From Vicia villosa (lineage: Eukaryota > Streptophyta > Magnoliopsida > Fabales > Fabaceae): a DNA stretch of 64,000 nucleotides. The notes beneath the pieces are model-generated. The model searched no databases. It had not been told where the DNA came from and worked only from the letters and a program-made list of their open reading frames with translations. Each line of letters starts with the position of its first letter. Positions within the stretch are counted from its first letter, which is position 1. The position numbers were made by a program, and so were the translations under genes. The DNA is taken from positions 248,001-312,000 of the forward strand of contig NW_026705181.1 in assembly GCF_029867415.1 (NCBI RefSeq), given 5' to 3'. Below, in pieces: positions 1 through 12,928 of the stretch.

Positions 1-77
1 TGTGTGTTCGTTCTTCAATTTATTAGTCATCCTGGAATCTTTGTATTCTCTTCTAACGCTCGTTTGAATTTTTGCAG

Positions 78-3000
78 AAAGGAGGTCCATACTTGGCCAT
101 CTATCTCTGGGCATTTATGTTTGTTCTTTCTCTTGTGATGCTGACTATTTATCCAATTATAATTGCTCCACTCTTCAACAAGTTCACTCCTGTGAGAATT
201 GCTAAACTTTCAATTTTTTTACAAAAAAATGATATATAATATTGCATGTTCTTTATTTGTTTATATTATGATTAAGATATATGGTTTATTACATTTAACT
301 CTCATCGAAGTTACACTCAACCCTCCGTGATTGAATAATTACTCAAACACACCACCTTAAAATAGACATTAGGAATACTTGGTCATATGAGTGAAATGTC
401 TATTTTAGTCCATCATAAAAACACACACCAGACACTCTCACTCTCGTCCGTCGCAAAAGGTTTCCGTTTGGTTTAGGTGGAGTTTGTGTTGACTTATAGA
501 GGTGATGTACCAATTTTGGATTGATGGATTAATTGTGTAGCACAATGGTCTTTAGTCTTGAGTCTTGAGTCATGAGTTTGGAGGATATGGGGAGCTTATG
601 TTTTCAATTTTGAGATTAGGAATAACACTTTTTAGGAGTCTGAAAATTATGGCACACTTGGCTTGCAGTAAGGCACCTAGTTCAATTTGAAGGGTTTTTT
701 TATATACATAAAGAGTTGAGAACAGACAGTAATCCTTTGGCTTGATGGCACACAGCTCACAGCATTGGCAAAGACCAGTGACCCGCAGGGGTTGGTTAGA
801 GTGGTTGTTTCCGATGGAATGCTGGTGCTTGGTTTTGAAATTCTGTTATATGCTTGTTGCTGGGAAATCATTATGACCTTTTTGGGTAGATGACGTGGGT
901 CTGATTCATCTAACATTAGGGGGCGATGTTGTTTTTATACTGAGAATTTGTGTGTTGTATATTGTTGCACGAGATGTTTAAGCAACAGAGAGGGTTGGAG
1001 TTTGGGACGGTGGGTCAGGGAGGTTCTGGGAGATGCCGAGATGCAAAGGAACAAAAGTCTTTTACTTTATTTTGATAAAACTAAAAAAATACAAAACAAA
1101 ATTCACATGTTTGTATATGTAATTTTTGAAATTAACTGTTGATTGTAATTTTTGAAGCTAGGATGGTGTAACTGTATTGAGTAAACATTGAAATTAACAG
1201 AGTTGATTGTAATTAATGTGTCTTTTGATTGATTTAATCTGTTATCTATTCCCTCATATGGTTTTCTCGTAATCAGCTTCCAGATGGTCCACTCAGGGAG
1301 AAAATTGAGAAACTTGCTTCCTCCCTCAAGTTTCCATTAAAGAAGTTGTTTGTTGTTGATGGATCCACTAGATCAAGTCACAGCAATGTAAGGAATAAAT
1401 TCAGATCTAATATTTATACTTTATTCTAAAATATGCTCTTACTCATATAGCTTAAATGTTCATTCTTTGCTTCTCTATTTCTATAAATACTCTGCAGGCC
1501 TATATGTATGGATTCTTCAAGAACAAGAGGATTGTGCTCTATGACACATTAGTTCAACAGGTTAGAAAATACTCACTAGTCACTACTGACATTTGTTTCA
1601 TCTTTCAGACTATTATACTGTTTAGAGTTTTAGAAGAGTAGTGGTTCCTAGGTTGTTAATCTCGGATAGCGGCGCGTAGCACCGGACCCCCAAAATGCTA
1701 TAGCGGCATAGCCGATAGCGGGATGACCGCTATTGTGAGCTTTAAAAACCAGGGCAAATACTTAACATGAATACATAAATACTTAAAGTAAGTTCCAACA
1801 ACATTCATAAATTCCAACACCATCAATATAAGTTCCCATTAAAATCAAATTATAAATGTACTCAAAATGATTAAACCAAGTTTTAAACGTAAACAAAATG
1901 ACTAAATCACATCCCCGTCTGCCTCATCTTCACTTCTAAGTTCCACCACATTAATATCATTTTTCTCATCACTTATTCAAACTCTTTATAGGAGTTCCAC
2001 TACCAACCTATATCAATATTGTCACCAATAGTTTGAAAAACCTTTGCTGTTGAACTTGAAAATGTGTCACACTTCCAGATGATGATGCCATGGTTGCTAA
2101 TAAAAGGAGACAACATCACAGCAAAAGAAAGGAAAACAGAGGAGAAGGCACAGAGCAAAACAAAGGAGAAGGCAGAGAGTAAAACAGAGAAGAAATCAGT
2201 TGTGAATTGATGAGAAAGGTGAAGAAATAGATGAATATGTGAAGAACAGTGATGATTTTGGAAGAATGATAGGTGACTTGCTGATTTGCAAAGAAGAATG
2301 TCGAAGTTGTGCGAAGATGGTTTTCTAAATCGTGAACACACGAGTGAAGAGGGAAAAGGCAGAAAAACATGTGAAATGTCCTATAGCAATCACTTGTGCT
2401 TTTATACTAGGTCAAATAAAAGGGTGAAAAATACAAATTTGCCCTTAAAAAAAATCTGAGTTTACAAATTTACCCTCATCTTCACAATAGCGGTCTACAA
2501 ACTGCTACAAAACTGCGATTGCTCCGCCATGACTACACAAATAGCGGCTGCTATTCACGCTATCGGGGATAGGGCTTAGCAGCCCAAAAGCGTCGTGGTG
2601 AAGTTCGGTTCCGCTATGCTCCACTGCCGCTATAGTGGGCTGGTTCTTTGTGAATGTTGTATTATCTTTCTACTAAATCTTACTAAATGAATACCTATAT
2701 TTTATCACTCCAATTATGAATGCTGGGCAACATTGGTTTAATACATTGTTTACTCGAATCCTATGTTAAATTCAATATTTGGTGTCCAAATTTGTTTTTC
2801 TATACCTAACTGGATGTTTGTACTCCTAATAGGCAATATAATACTGTCTTGCCTATTGTTTTCTGATATATTATGTATTGATTCTTATATGCGCAATGGT
2901 TCTCTTTTAATCTATAAGAATGGAGCTATCAAAGTATCACCAAAGGGGAAAAGCTAGTTAATATATATGGTTGTTTTCCAGGAAATTATTGTGCACATGT

Positions 3001-4989
3001 TCTTATGCACATGTCTATTTTTTTAGATACAATTGATCTTTACATTATAAATGCTGTTATGCAGTGCAAAGACGATGAGGAAATTGTTGCTGTTATCGCC
3101 CATGAGCTTGGACACTGGAAGCTCAACCATACTGTGTTCACCTTCATTGCTATGCAGGTTTGTATAATAGTATTCATGAATTGAAAATGAATACTTAATG
3201 ATTAGCCATTAGCCATGATAAATAAATTGTGCTGTTCACTTTGCGCAACTAACCGTAAACAGTTTATACGACTCGTTACGATTCCATTTGATGTAACTCT
3301 AAACAATTTATATGGCTAGGCCAGGTTGTGCTATGAACTTATAAATTCAATGATGATCCCCCTCTCTTGTTTTCTGTCTCTGTCAAACCCATAGCCCTTG
3401 CTCTAGTCTTTTTTCGTCATGTCAAGAAGAGTTAATATTAAAGGAAAGGGCATTGCAATATTTGGTTACGAGATAATGTTTAATTATTTACTCTATTGAT
3501 GTTTGTGTGACATATTTTTCTTAAATTCTGATGTAGATTCTTACCCTCTTGCAATTTGGAGGATACACAATAGTGAGGAATTCAACTGATCTGTTCCAAA
3601 GTTTTGGGTTTGATTCACAGCCAGTTCTCATTGGACTCATCCTATTCCAGGTACATTTTAACATTATGGTTTACCTATCTATATGAAAGGGAAAAATGTT
3701 TTCCTGATTTCTATTTCAATAAACATCTTACTATAGCATATGATATGACCGTGAGATACACTGTCAAATTTGTGTGCTAACATTCCTATGATGTTGTTTT
3801 TTTCCTTTTGACATAATTTATATAATGTTTAAGCATTCAAATTTTAATGCCACAAAGATTATGCAGGTTACAAAGATGCATTTTTTTGCCTGCTCTCCTT
3901 CATAGTTACTATACTGTCAAAAACTGCAGTGTAAATGCTGATTTATACACACTAATTTATTGTCTAAGTTTCTTATTGTAGACACACACAAAAGGTTTAT
4001 ATGCACTTGCGGTTTTTGACACTATAGAAGGCAACATATATTGGACATATGATGGTTATACTTTAACCCCGCTAGGTTAAAGTCTCCAATAGAACCATTG
4101 TACTTATAATCCTCAGCTTATTTGACAAGTTGTATATATTGAGCTGCCTGGTAAAAATGGAATCTCCATTAAGGGCAGCAAGTGCAAATGCTGAATGTGT
4201 TCCAGTCTTTTCTTTTTTTTCCAATAGATAGTAAGTAGTATTGCAGTCTTCATATAAATCCTTGCTATTGTACTTATGGCATTGACTGATTCTAGAGCAT
4301 CACAACTGTAAATACTTGATATCGGGTATCCCCTAATATTAGTTCCACTAGTTTCATGAAGAATACCAGGAGTGTTTCATTTATGCAGCCAGCTTGCAGG
4401 AGGCTCAAAGTTTGAACCTCCATGCCAGTATTCCTTCAATTTCATTCATCACGGAAGATTTTATTTCAAAAGCTTTAAAATCATATTCTCTTACTTATTT
4501 GCAGCATACGGTAATCCCGGTCCAGCAATTAGTCAGCTTTGGTATGAACCTTGTGAGCAGATCATTCGAGTTTCAGGTTACACTTCTTTTCATTCAAGTT
4601 TTCATGTTATTCAATCCGATTACATTGCCATTTCTTACGGTATCCTTTTTATTTCAACCAAAGCCAAGCTTGGACTTCCTTCTCCATTTGACTTTGTTTA
4701 TTTGTATCATCCTATGCAGGCTGATGCCTTCGCTAATAAGCTTGGATATTCATCTTCGCTGCGAGCTGGTCTTGTGAGACTACAGGTAACATTTCAAAAT
4801 CTGTGTTTTGCCTATGCTATGATTTTCTTGGTTTAATCCTGTAATAACATTATTCATCGTGCTGTCTTTCAGGAGGAGAATCTCTCATCCATGAATACAG
4901 ATCCATGGTACTCTGCTTATCACTATTCTCATCCTCCCCTTGTTGAAAGATTAGCTGCACTTGACTTATCAGATAAGAAGTCAGACTAG
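78..4989 (+). CDS. STE24: CAAX prenyl protease 1 (STE24/FACE1), 3' part
   Basis: Integral-membrane zinc metalloprotease of the ER (peptidase family M48) that removes the -AAX tripeptide from farnesylated CAAX proteins. Eight exons are visible: 78-191, 1277-1387, 1498-1560, 3065-3157, 3537-3650, 4505-4576, 4720-4785 and 4873-4989. All are in phase 0 with GT-AG borders and together encode the last 249 residues; about 175 N-terminal residues lie upstream of the window. Exon 4 contains HELGH, the zinc-binding and catalytic motif. The exon 6/7 junction gives EFQADAF, which supplies the third zinc ligand Glu. The first visible exon is a hydrophobic segment starting [11 protein letters not shown]. 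The C-terminus ends in DKKSD. The match to Arabidopsis STE24, as I remember it, is near-collinear with no lesions, so the gene is probably functional. Intron 3 (1561-3064) is enlarged by a transposon. Confidence 0.95.
1660..2650. mobile_element. ~1-kb inverted-repeat DNA element in STE24 intron
   Basis: GC-richer ends full of ATAGCGG/GCTATAGCGG motifs flank an AT-rich middle. The left end (about 1660-1740) and right end (about 2485-2645) are imperfect inverted repeats; both read inward to ACCGCTATTGTG. The centre has no transposase. It lies wholly inside intron 3 of STE24, in an otherwise ordinary intron. I could not fix a target-site duplication or a superfamily. The boundaries are approximate. 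Confidence 0.55.
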
Positions 4990-7079
4990 TGCAAGCAAAC
5001 TATAGACAATGAGTAGCCAAAAATCGTTGTATGATTGTACTGCAACTTGCAATGATTTGAATGCTACAATATGACGTTTGTGTTTAGTTGTTTGTTTTGC
5101 ACAGGCCTCACCGGGTTATTATAACTTGATACAATACAATGCATTACGTTATCATGAGTAGTACTATATTATATAAGGCTTTTCTTTTAAATCCTTTGTT
5201 TGATTTGGTTTTTGAATTTGATATGAAAACTTTTCAATTACAACTCTACAAAATACAAATATTTGGTTGTTTTAAGCAACAACTTTTTTTCTTCTATTAA
5301 TCTAACTATTTTTAATCAAATTATATGGATAAAACTGTATATTGTATTAAGATAAAATTTATACTAGTAATATTTACTTAAGAAATGAATTATAGACATA
5401 AGGGAAAAATTGAATGCAGTATAAATTTCATGAATAAATCTTTCAACACAAAATCAAAATATTTTTCTTAATGGAGAAAAACATAATGATTGTTGTTTTA
5501 GAAGCGTAAAGCTTAATTTTTTAATATATTTTTTTTATAGAATGTGATTTTTTAAAGAACACGATTATAATTAAATTAGACTTATTTAAAAAAAAGATGT
5601 GTTTGGAACAAAAATGGCAAGAATGACATAATACTCAAACGGTTAGTTGAGTCATATTCTTATTCTGGCAATGAAAAATCTTCAAGTAGGACCTATAAAT
5701 GGGAATGGCTTGGGTAACTTCACTGTTGCATAACTTTTGTAATCTTATCCTATAAATAAGGTGTTATCTTTTGTCATATAGTATTTCAATATGGTGGTGA
5801 TATTTAGACCTTTCTAAGAATCAGATACTGTTATACCTTAATAAAAATTGATTTTAAATATATAATTACTATAAAACAATATTCTATTTTCAAAACATAA
5901 CTATACAAAATTCAACCCAAAGACATACCCTACACCACTTGTGCGCTCCCTAATTAATCCATTTTTGTCTTCTTTTGTTACTTGTATAAATTTTCTCCAA
6001 TCCACTTCCTGTTGATAATATGCACACTTAAGTCAAAATGTAGTTGCAATAATAATTAAAAAACTAACGGCTTCATACATATCCTATGCTTTGTATCCAA
6101 CGAATTAATTCATAACTAATTTAGAAATAAGTGGAAGTAATGAGATAGAGTAAACAATACTCAACTCATGTACTTTAAGAAATGCCAACTATCCCTACAC
6201 AAAACAACAAAACAAATTAAATGCCTTTTCATGGTGGTGTTCATATTACTATATGCTAAGTGCTTTCTTTTATTTATTATTACATTTTAGTGGTTTGTTA
6301 AGATTCTGTACATTCTTGATTCTTGGCCACTTTATATTTTTCAGTGACAGAAAAGCAAGTGTTTTTACAATCATAGTGTTCTTGTATTTTTTTCTTCACC
6401 TTATCATGCATTCTTATTTCTTAGTCGAAAAGTAAACCAAAAAAGTACTATTCTTCTTGGCGAAGTTATAATATGTATTGGTTCTCTCACATTATCCACT
6501 AATAATGAGGGGAAAGGGGAGGAAGTTTATTATTTAAGTATCTTTAATATCACTCATACACACATAGAGCATACATAGGCATGCATAGAAAAAAATGAGA
6601 TTCAATTTGGTCCCATCATTGACTTCACCTATATTTGTACAGTAATAATAATAAAAAAAAACTGGCAATTTGGTTTTTATAATAGAATTTTACAGATTAG
6701 CAAATATAATACTTAGTTGGTCACAAACTTAATATAAACATTGTGTTCAAATCTTATGACTACACAAATCTTCTTCCAGAGGTAAAGTCACATGAAGCTT
6801 TAAAATAAAAATTCTTATCATATTGGTTTTATACCCAAAAATATATAACAATAAATGATAGGTAAAGCCATTTAATATTAACATTTAATAATCACTCAAT
6901 TGGATAGTAAGGAATATTCACTCCAGCTCACAACGAGTGAAAAAATTGATCATTTTACACATATTTAAAAAATTGTATAGATAAAAAGATTCATTAATTA
7001 AGGAGTATAATTAAAAATATTAATTAATATATATTACATATTGGAATTATTCATTTATTTTGATTTTTTTTTCAAGGTT
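4990..7079. other. AT-rich intergenic DNA
   Basis: STE24 3' UTR followed by AT-rich sequence. No exon chain, RNA gene or terminal repeat was recognised. Short open frames here lack codon structure. Confidence 0.6.
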
Positions 7080-8364
7080 AAATAATATGGACCTACGACT
7101 TATGCTACATAGATTAAAATTAGACCAATATTTTTTAATAGAGAAGCTGGAAATCTTTATAAGGGACAATTTTGATATTTGGGAATCTCTAAAGAATGAT
7201 CTTTTTGATTCCATAACCAAGTTAATAGTGTTATGGTAAACAAAGAGGAAGATGATTTGACCAAAGAATTGTGCGACACCTTTCAAGTTGTCCAGAAAAG
7301 TAGAACTGCGGTTAAAGGTCATTGTATGAATTTATTAATTAAAGAATGTGAACTCGTCATAATCAAACATAAAGAAAACATTTATGATATGCATAAACTT
7401 TTTATCTACATTGTAAATCACATGAAAACTCTTGGAAAAGTTTTTTAAAATGAGGACTTAGCTATAAAAGTCCTTAGATAAACCATACTTGGCAACTTAA
7501 AGTCATTCTGATTTTTGAATCTAGGGATCTTTCATCCATGGACTTGGATATTCTTTTTGGTAACTGCATGAACACGATATATAGTTGAAGAGGCTACCCG
7601 ATGTTGAAGAATGTGACAAGAAGAAAAAGAAAAGTATTCCTCTAAAATCTATAAATGTAAAAAAAATATGGAGTCAAAAGATGAAGACCAACAAAGAAAA
7701 AGTGATGAAGACATGAACTTCATGTTTCAAAAATTTAAAGAGTTTTTGAGACACGAAAAACAAACGCATAATTTAAAAAAGAACAAGATGATCAACAAAA
7801 ATATGAAGGAAGGTCGTCATTCATTCCTACATACTTTTTAATGCGGAAATAAAGGGAACATAAGATCAAATTGCCTTTAAAAGTTAAAACCAAAGAAGAA
7901 ACCAGAATTAGAGAAATTTCAAGAAACTTCAAAAAGAAGAAGAAAAAGCATACATCGTATGAGATGACAATGACATGGAATCTTCAGATGATGAATAAGG
8001 TAACATATGTCTCATGGAAGATTATGAATAAAACGAGATAAATTCACATTTCTTCTATTATGATATATTTTCCTTTTGCAAGAAGTTAAATAAAGATACA
8101 AGTAAGTAAAAACACATTGTCTCCACTCCTAAAAACACTATTTCTTCCATCGAATTTGAAAATAAAACCTTTTGGAAGAAATAGAAAATATTAAAGAAAG
8201 GCAAAATGTTTTAACTAAAATATTTTCCCCTTATCACAAATTATTAGATGAATCCATCAAGTGTGATCAATGTGATGTTTTGAAAAGTGACAATATGGAT
8301 TTACAAAGCACACTTGATAAATTCACTAAGGAGAGACAATATGGATTTACAAAAAACACTTGAA
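7080..8364 (+). pseudogene. Decayed Ty1/copia gag (UBN2-type)
   Basis: Remnant of a copia-type gag read in several frames. At 7233-7445 the peptide contains IYDMHKLFIYIVNHMKTLGK, matching the UBN2/gag segment of plant copia polyproteins. Around 7840-7880 a CGNKGNIRSNC peptide resembles the CCHC zinc knuckle. Around 7960-8020 an acidic DDNDMESSDDE stretch is followed by GNICLM. At 8172-8360 a coiled segment contains CDQCDVLKSDNMDLQSTL, the usual piece after the knuckle in this family. Many stops and frame changes interrupt it. No LTRs or pol were found next to it. Family order is conserved, so this is one old copy in + orientation rather than chance similarity. Confidence 0.75.
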
Positions 8365-8379
8365 AGAAAGCTTATAAGG

Positions 8380-8475
8380 ATTGATGGATACTACCTATAC
8401 CAACAAGATGCATCTTCTTTTCGGTAGCCTATTCAATAAGAACTCCATAGTTAATCCTGAAAAGACCCGTGTTAG
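8380..8475 (+). repeat. 5S rRNA-derived (Cassandra-TRIM-like) fragment
   Basis: AGAACTCCATAGTTAA at about 8439-8454 is nearly the plant 5S rRNA internal-promoter region (AGAACTCCGYAGTTAA). The bases in front (ACCAACAAGATGC, then CGGTAGCC) resemble the diverged 5S-like part of Cassandra TRIM LTRs. Downstream 5S similarity fades quickly, so it is a fragment and not a 5S gene. Confidence 0.45.
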
Positions 8476-8770
8476 TTTGTGTGGTCAGTCGGTAATCCTA
8501 AAAGCACTTTAGGGCATTACAAATCACCCCTCATACGCTTATACTTGAGCGCAACATCCATATACAAAGCCTTTCATCCCACGTGTGTAAGACTCATAAA
8601 ACTACCGTAAAACACTACCGTACAAGGCTTCTCGCCATCGTGAGTAAGTCCTAATCACTATACAACATAATATATCTATTAATGCATCCAATTCCCTCCG
8701 CCCTTACACATCCTATCCAATCCAAAACATTTTTAAGGATATTTCTAACAGGGTCACGAATCAACATTCT

Positions 8771-8772
<2 letters not shown>

Positions 8773-8817
<45 letters not shown>
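8773..8817. repeat. (AT)n microsatellite
   Basis: Uninterrupted AT dinucleotide run of 45 bases. Confidence 0.97.
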
Positions 8818-8818
<1 letters not shown>

Positions 8819-9501
8819 CTCTATGAATTTTTGTTTCCCAAATTGAATCTAAGAAAATTGATGATACTCTCTTGGACGAACATTGATATCTTACGATATA
8901 AGATGAATTAAATAAATTTGTGAGAAACAAACTTCATCTAATGTAATAATTTTTAGGCAAAATACCCTTTTTGGTCCCTTAAGTATACCCCTTGGTTCAC
9001 TTTCGTCCCTCAATTAATTTTCGTGCCATTTTGGTCCTTTAAGTTTCTTATAATATCCACGTTTGTCTCTCCGTTAGTGAATCGTTAGTCAAAGTTCAAA
9101 AAAAGTGTCCAGCTGGCATTTTGTTTAATGACGCGGGCAAGTGGATTATAGATGGCAGTGAAATGCGTATGTGTACACCCTAATGTAAGAGTTATCCTCA
9201 TTAAGTAGTATCAAAACGTAAAAACATCTAAGTCTGAAATAAGAGCAAGAGAAGGCGACTGCAAAGAAGAAGAAGAAGAGAATGCGACTGCGAAGAAGGA
9301 ACGACTGCAAAGAAGAAGAAGACAATCGATTGAAGACAAAGACACAATACCAGATAAGTAATTTCTGCACGTTATTAGGGTTTGTTATAATTTAGGGTTC
9401 AACAATATTTAGGGTTTTGTTAGTTTTAAGGATTTATGTAGGTTTAGATTTTGGTAGATTGATGGGTTTGAAATATTGTTATTGAACTGTGTTAGGTGAG
9501 C

Positions 9502-10233
9502 ATGGGCGAAATTTTGGAGCTCAAAATTCACCATAGAGGTCAATTCGTTGATTCTGAACTTGGTATGTATGAAGGAGGCGTGGTAGATAAGTTGAAAGTA
9601 GATGTTGATAAGTGGAGTTATTTTGAGTTAGTAGGTGTTCTGAAGGAATTAGGTTATAAGGATTTTGAGAAAATGTATTACAAGGATCCACAATTTGGGA
9701 TGAATGCCCTAGTTGATGACACAAGTGCCTTAGAAATTGCAGACCTTTACATGATGCACCAAACTGTTGACATTTACATTCAACACACATTGTCTCAACC
9801 TGATTATTGTGATGGACTAGTGGATGATGTTGTTGTTGAGCGTGTAGATGAGGTTGAAGAGTTTCTTTATAAGTTACATGATGAAATAGTTGATAAATTG
9901 GATAAGATGAATGATGCTAATGTTGCTGTGGAAGAAGGAGAAGCTGGGCTGAATGGTGATAATGCTAATGTTTATGGAATAAGGAGAAGCTGGGATGAAT
10001 GGTGAAAATGTTGATGTGGAAGAAGGAGATGCTGAGATAAATGGAAGAAATATTGTTGTGGAAGGAGAAGTTGGGCTGAATGGTGGTAATGCTAATATTG
10101 CCTCAAATAATGTTGAAGGCCATTTATAGCACCAGGACCAACAACAAGATTATCTTCTTCAAAGAATGTGATTGTCCCTACAACCAGAAGGACTACACCA
10201 ACAAAGAGGCTCCCATCAAAGAAAACCACCTAA
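9502..10233 (+). pseudogene. MULE transposase remnant (PB1-like end and C-tail)
   Basis: From ATG 9502 an open frame of about 167 codons runs to 10005. It starts MGEILELKIHHRGQFVD and contains WSYFELVGVLKELGYKDF, which resembles the PB1-like domain at the N-terminus of many legume MULE transposases. An acidic region with repeated GLNGDNANV-type motifs follows. A frame change near 9990 leads to more copies of this motif and then, in a third frame, to a basic tail (PTTRRTTPTKRLPSKKTT, stop 10231-10233) typical of MULE C-termini. The DDE catalytic region and the zinc knuckle that normally lie between them are deleted. Confidence 0.7.
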
Positions 10234-10237
10234 TCTT

Positions 10238-10372
10238 AATTAGTTTTTGTACTGTATTTTGAAGTCATTTTGAACAATTTAGTTTATGGTTTTTGTACTG
10301 TTTGTTGAAGTCATTTTGAACAATTTGGTTTATGGTAAACATCCTACAATATTTTGAAGTCATTTTGAACAT
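10238..10372. repeat. Three ~55-bp tandem copies inside the MULE
   Basis: The phrase TTGAAGTCATTTTGAACA recurs near 10259, 10304 and 10353, with TTTTTGTACTGT and GGTTTATGGT also repeated. It lies directly 3' of the transposase tail. Confidence 0.8.
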
Positions 10373-10709
10373 GTCTATGTAACCTGTCAAATGCATTTTG
10401 GAACAATGTGGAAATGTCCCTGTGTCTATCAACATTATCAATTAATGTCAGTTTGTGTTAGTCTGATTTGTTATACTGGGTTTGTTGTGTCATATTCATA
10501 TGTCTTTGAGCCAAATATTTATAAACCAAATAAGCAACCAAATAATATGTTGCTAGCAAAAAATATGCCAAAAGATAATACTCATTTCATTCATAAACTG
10601 TGTTACAAGTACACATTCAAATAACTTATAGCCACTTTTAAAACATCCTACAAAACCAATCACATAACATTACAAAACACATAATCTTCCACTTGCACAT
10701 CTTGTTCAA

Positions 10710-11056
10710 TTAAACTTGAATTTCAGTCACAGCATTCCCTAATTCTTCATTTCTATTCTTCAGTTTTTCAAAATCCTTTGATAAGCTTTCCAATTTATTC
10801 AACAAATCTTGACATTTGTCTTCTGCAAATTCCTCATGGAACCACTTGAAAAAACCACATCCTCTTTGCAATGACCCCTGCAGCAAAAAAATTTGGATCA
10901 ACACCACATGCTCTTTACCTTAGTTTAACATACTAACCCAAAATTAGGGCGTACCTTATAATTGTGACAATCCCAAAATTTATTTCTGAAATTCTTCTCA
11001 GTGTTTTCCTTACGAAGCACAACCCCATCTCCACAATGACAATTGGAATAGCTCAT
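10710..11056 (-). CDS. GRF-type zinc-finger mini-protein in MULE
   Basis: Two-exon gene on the minus strand: exon 1 11056-10955 (34 codons) and exon 2 10877-10710 (55 codons plus stop), with a GT-AG intron in phase 0 (GTACGC...TGCAG). The 89-residue product has CHCG at residues 6-9, WDC at 28-30, and GCGFFKW at 40-46 after the junction. This is the Cys/His pattern and the aromatic GFFKW end of a GRF zinc finger. Residues 55-85 form a heptad-like coiled coil (LLNKLESLSKDFEKLKN). GRF fingers bind single-stranded nucleic acid in characterised proteins; in plant MULEs, similar short GRF genes are common but their role is unknown. The start ATG is the first one after an in-frame stop upstream. The gene is intact while the neighbouring transposase is not. 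Confidence 0.75.
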
Positions 11057-11412
11057 GCCATACTGAGAACACACGACTCACCACTTTCAGATTTGATCTC
11101 CTTCAAAAACTCAGAACCATGACTGACCTTCATCGTTGATGGAACAATACGTACGAAAATGGTAGAGAATCCAGAAACAACAGGTATGAAGAAGAGAACG
11201 ATGGTGGGATTGTGGAAACGGTGAAAAGTATGAACGATGGTAACTCAACAATATTGAAAGAGATGGAAGCGATGGAGAACAACTCTAATATAAAGAAGAA
11301 GGTGACACCTGCTAGGTAGACAAACCAGAATAGCACAAAAATTAATTGGGGGACAAAATTGAACTAAGAGATATACTTAAGAGATCAAAATGAGTATTTT
11401 GCTTAATTTTTA

Positions 11413-12926
11413 AAAATGTTATTCTTAATATGCTAGAATATTTAAATCCTAAATACAATAATATAAAAAAAAGCAGCAGAAAGTAACATACTTGAAATAT
11501 TTTTTTTGGTTGCAAAAAATAACTTTATCTATTATTTATAAAATGAACATCACATAAAATTAAAGAAAATTATTTGTTAAAAATGTGTGCGAAAAGCAAA
11601 TAAGTTAGTATAAATAACCCCCGCGCCATATTCAAGAAATAATAATATTTTTCAACGTAGCATCAGATGCTTCCAAATGTTGCCATGTGCACACTGCCCC
11701 GGATTCAACAATTCTGAATTCGAACGTTGCTAATTCTCTTCTGTCTGTTTTTTTTTTCTTTCGCTTTCAAATCTTGTTGGAATTTTCTCATCCTTTTAAT
11801 ATATACTTTTATATATTAAAAACATGTTTATCCACTGTGTGTGATCAATGCAATGCTGTACCTTTTATTTTTTTTCTATAAATATTTTGTTTTAGAAATA
11901 CTAATAAATGCTCTCAAAATATTAGCTAAGAAATAATTTTGGTTGGTGTGTGAATTTTGTCAGTTTTCAAAGTTTGGGTAATTGAATATGATTTTGAGTT
12001 TATCTATATTTCCTAATATTCGATGTGTTTTTAGTGTTTATCAAATTTATAAAAAAAAGTCCATTTTTAGTTCTTCAATGATGACATAGTATATAAATTA
12101 TCAAAATTAAATACTAGCTAATGAAAAAGGACTAAAAAAAAAACTTAACTTTATAAATTTATAGCAAAACTAAAACAAAATTTGAATATATATAATTTAA
12201 TATTTATTGAGGTGTACTATTTTCTAGACCAAGTCATATTATTATTTTCTAAAAGAGAAATACTAATAAGTGTCCTCATGACAATGATTAAAACTTTAAA
12301 ATAATAAATTTATTTCGATAATATTCTTATTTAATATTTTGAAAATTAAATTATTAAATTTTTTATAAAATATATATTTTTTAAAATGCTTAACCATTGT
12401 CTTGGGGGCACTGGTTAACAAGACCTCTTTAAAAATATAAAATGTTGGTGTTAGATTTTGCCTTTAAGAGTTATTTTAGTTATTTTTTATAAATTATTAA
12501 ATAAAAGAAAAAGTTAAAAAATAGTGTACTCACAGTGTAAAATAATTTTACACTATCATCCAATAGATTCTCATAAAATAAATATTAAAATGTAACATGT
12601 GATAGTAAAAGTTGTTTTAGTTATTTATTATAACATGTATAAAAATATTAAAATTGGTAAAATTTATAATTTAATTTTTAAAACTTATATTCTTAAAACA
12701 CAAATTAATACGATCAAATTAAAAAAATTATAACAATTACATTAGTCAGGTTATATTATGTGAAGATTATTCAAATAAATATCCAAATCAATCTATTTTT
12801 TTTATATATATTTCAAATTTATTTATTTTCAAATAAGAAATTCTAATATAAAGAAAACGCCAATTTAATTACTAAAAGTGTATAATATATAAGAGAAGTC
12901 GTCAATTCAATTCACAACTTCTTTAA
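11413..12926. other. AT-rich intergenic DNA
   Basis: No coding signal. Around 12520-12560 a short palindrome (AGTGTAAAATAATTTTACACT) looks like a worn MITE end. Otherwise simple AT-rich sequence. Confidence 0.5.
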
Positions 12927-12928
12927 TA

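Larger units (their letters stand above)
8956..11403. mobile_element. Mutator-like element (MULE), 2,448 bp
   Basis: The termini are long inverted repeats: the left end starts GGCAAAATACCCTTTTTGG and the right end, reverse-complemented, starts AGCAAAATACTCATTTTGA. Similarity continues for more than 80 bp, including CTTAAGTATA and CAATTAATTTT. A perfect 9-bp direct repeat, TAATTTTTA, flanks the element at 8947-8955 and 11404-11412; 9 bp is the Mutator hallmark. Inside are a PB1-like N-terminal remnant of a MULE transposase, its lysine-rich tail, and an antisense GRF zinc-finger mini-gene. The transposase catalytic core is missing, so the element is non-autonomous. Confidence 0.88.

Noticed and set aside
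4372..4836. 154-codon frame over STE24 exons 6-7
   Set aside because: It is in the wrong frame for the protease. The true exons are 4505-4576 and 4720-4785.
7047..7322. Minus-strand 91-codon frame
   Set aside because: Antisense of the copia gag remnant.
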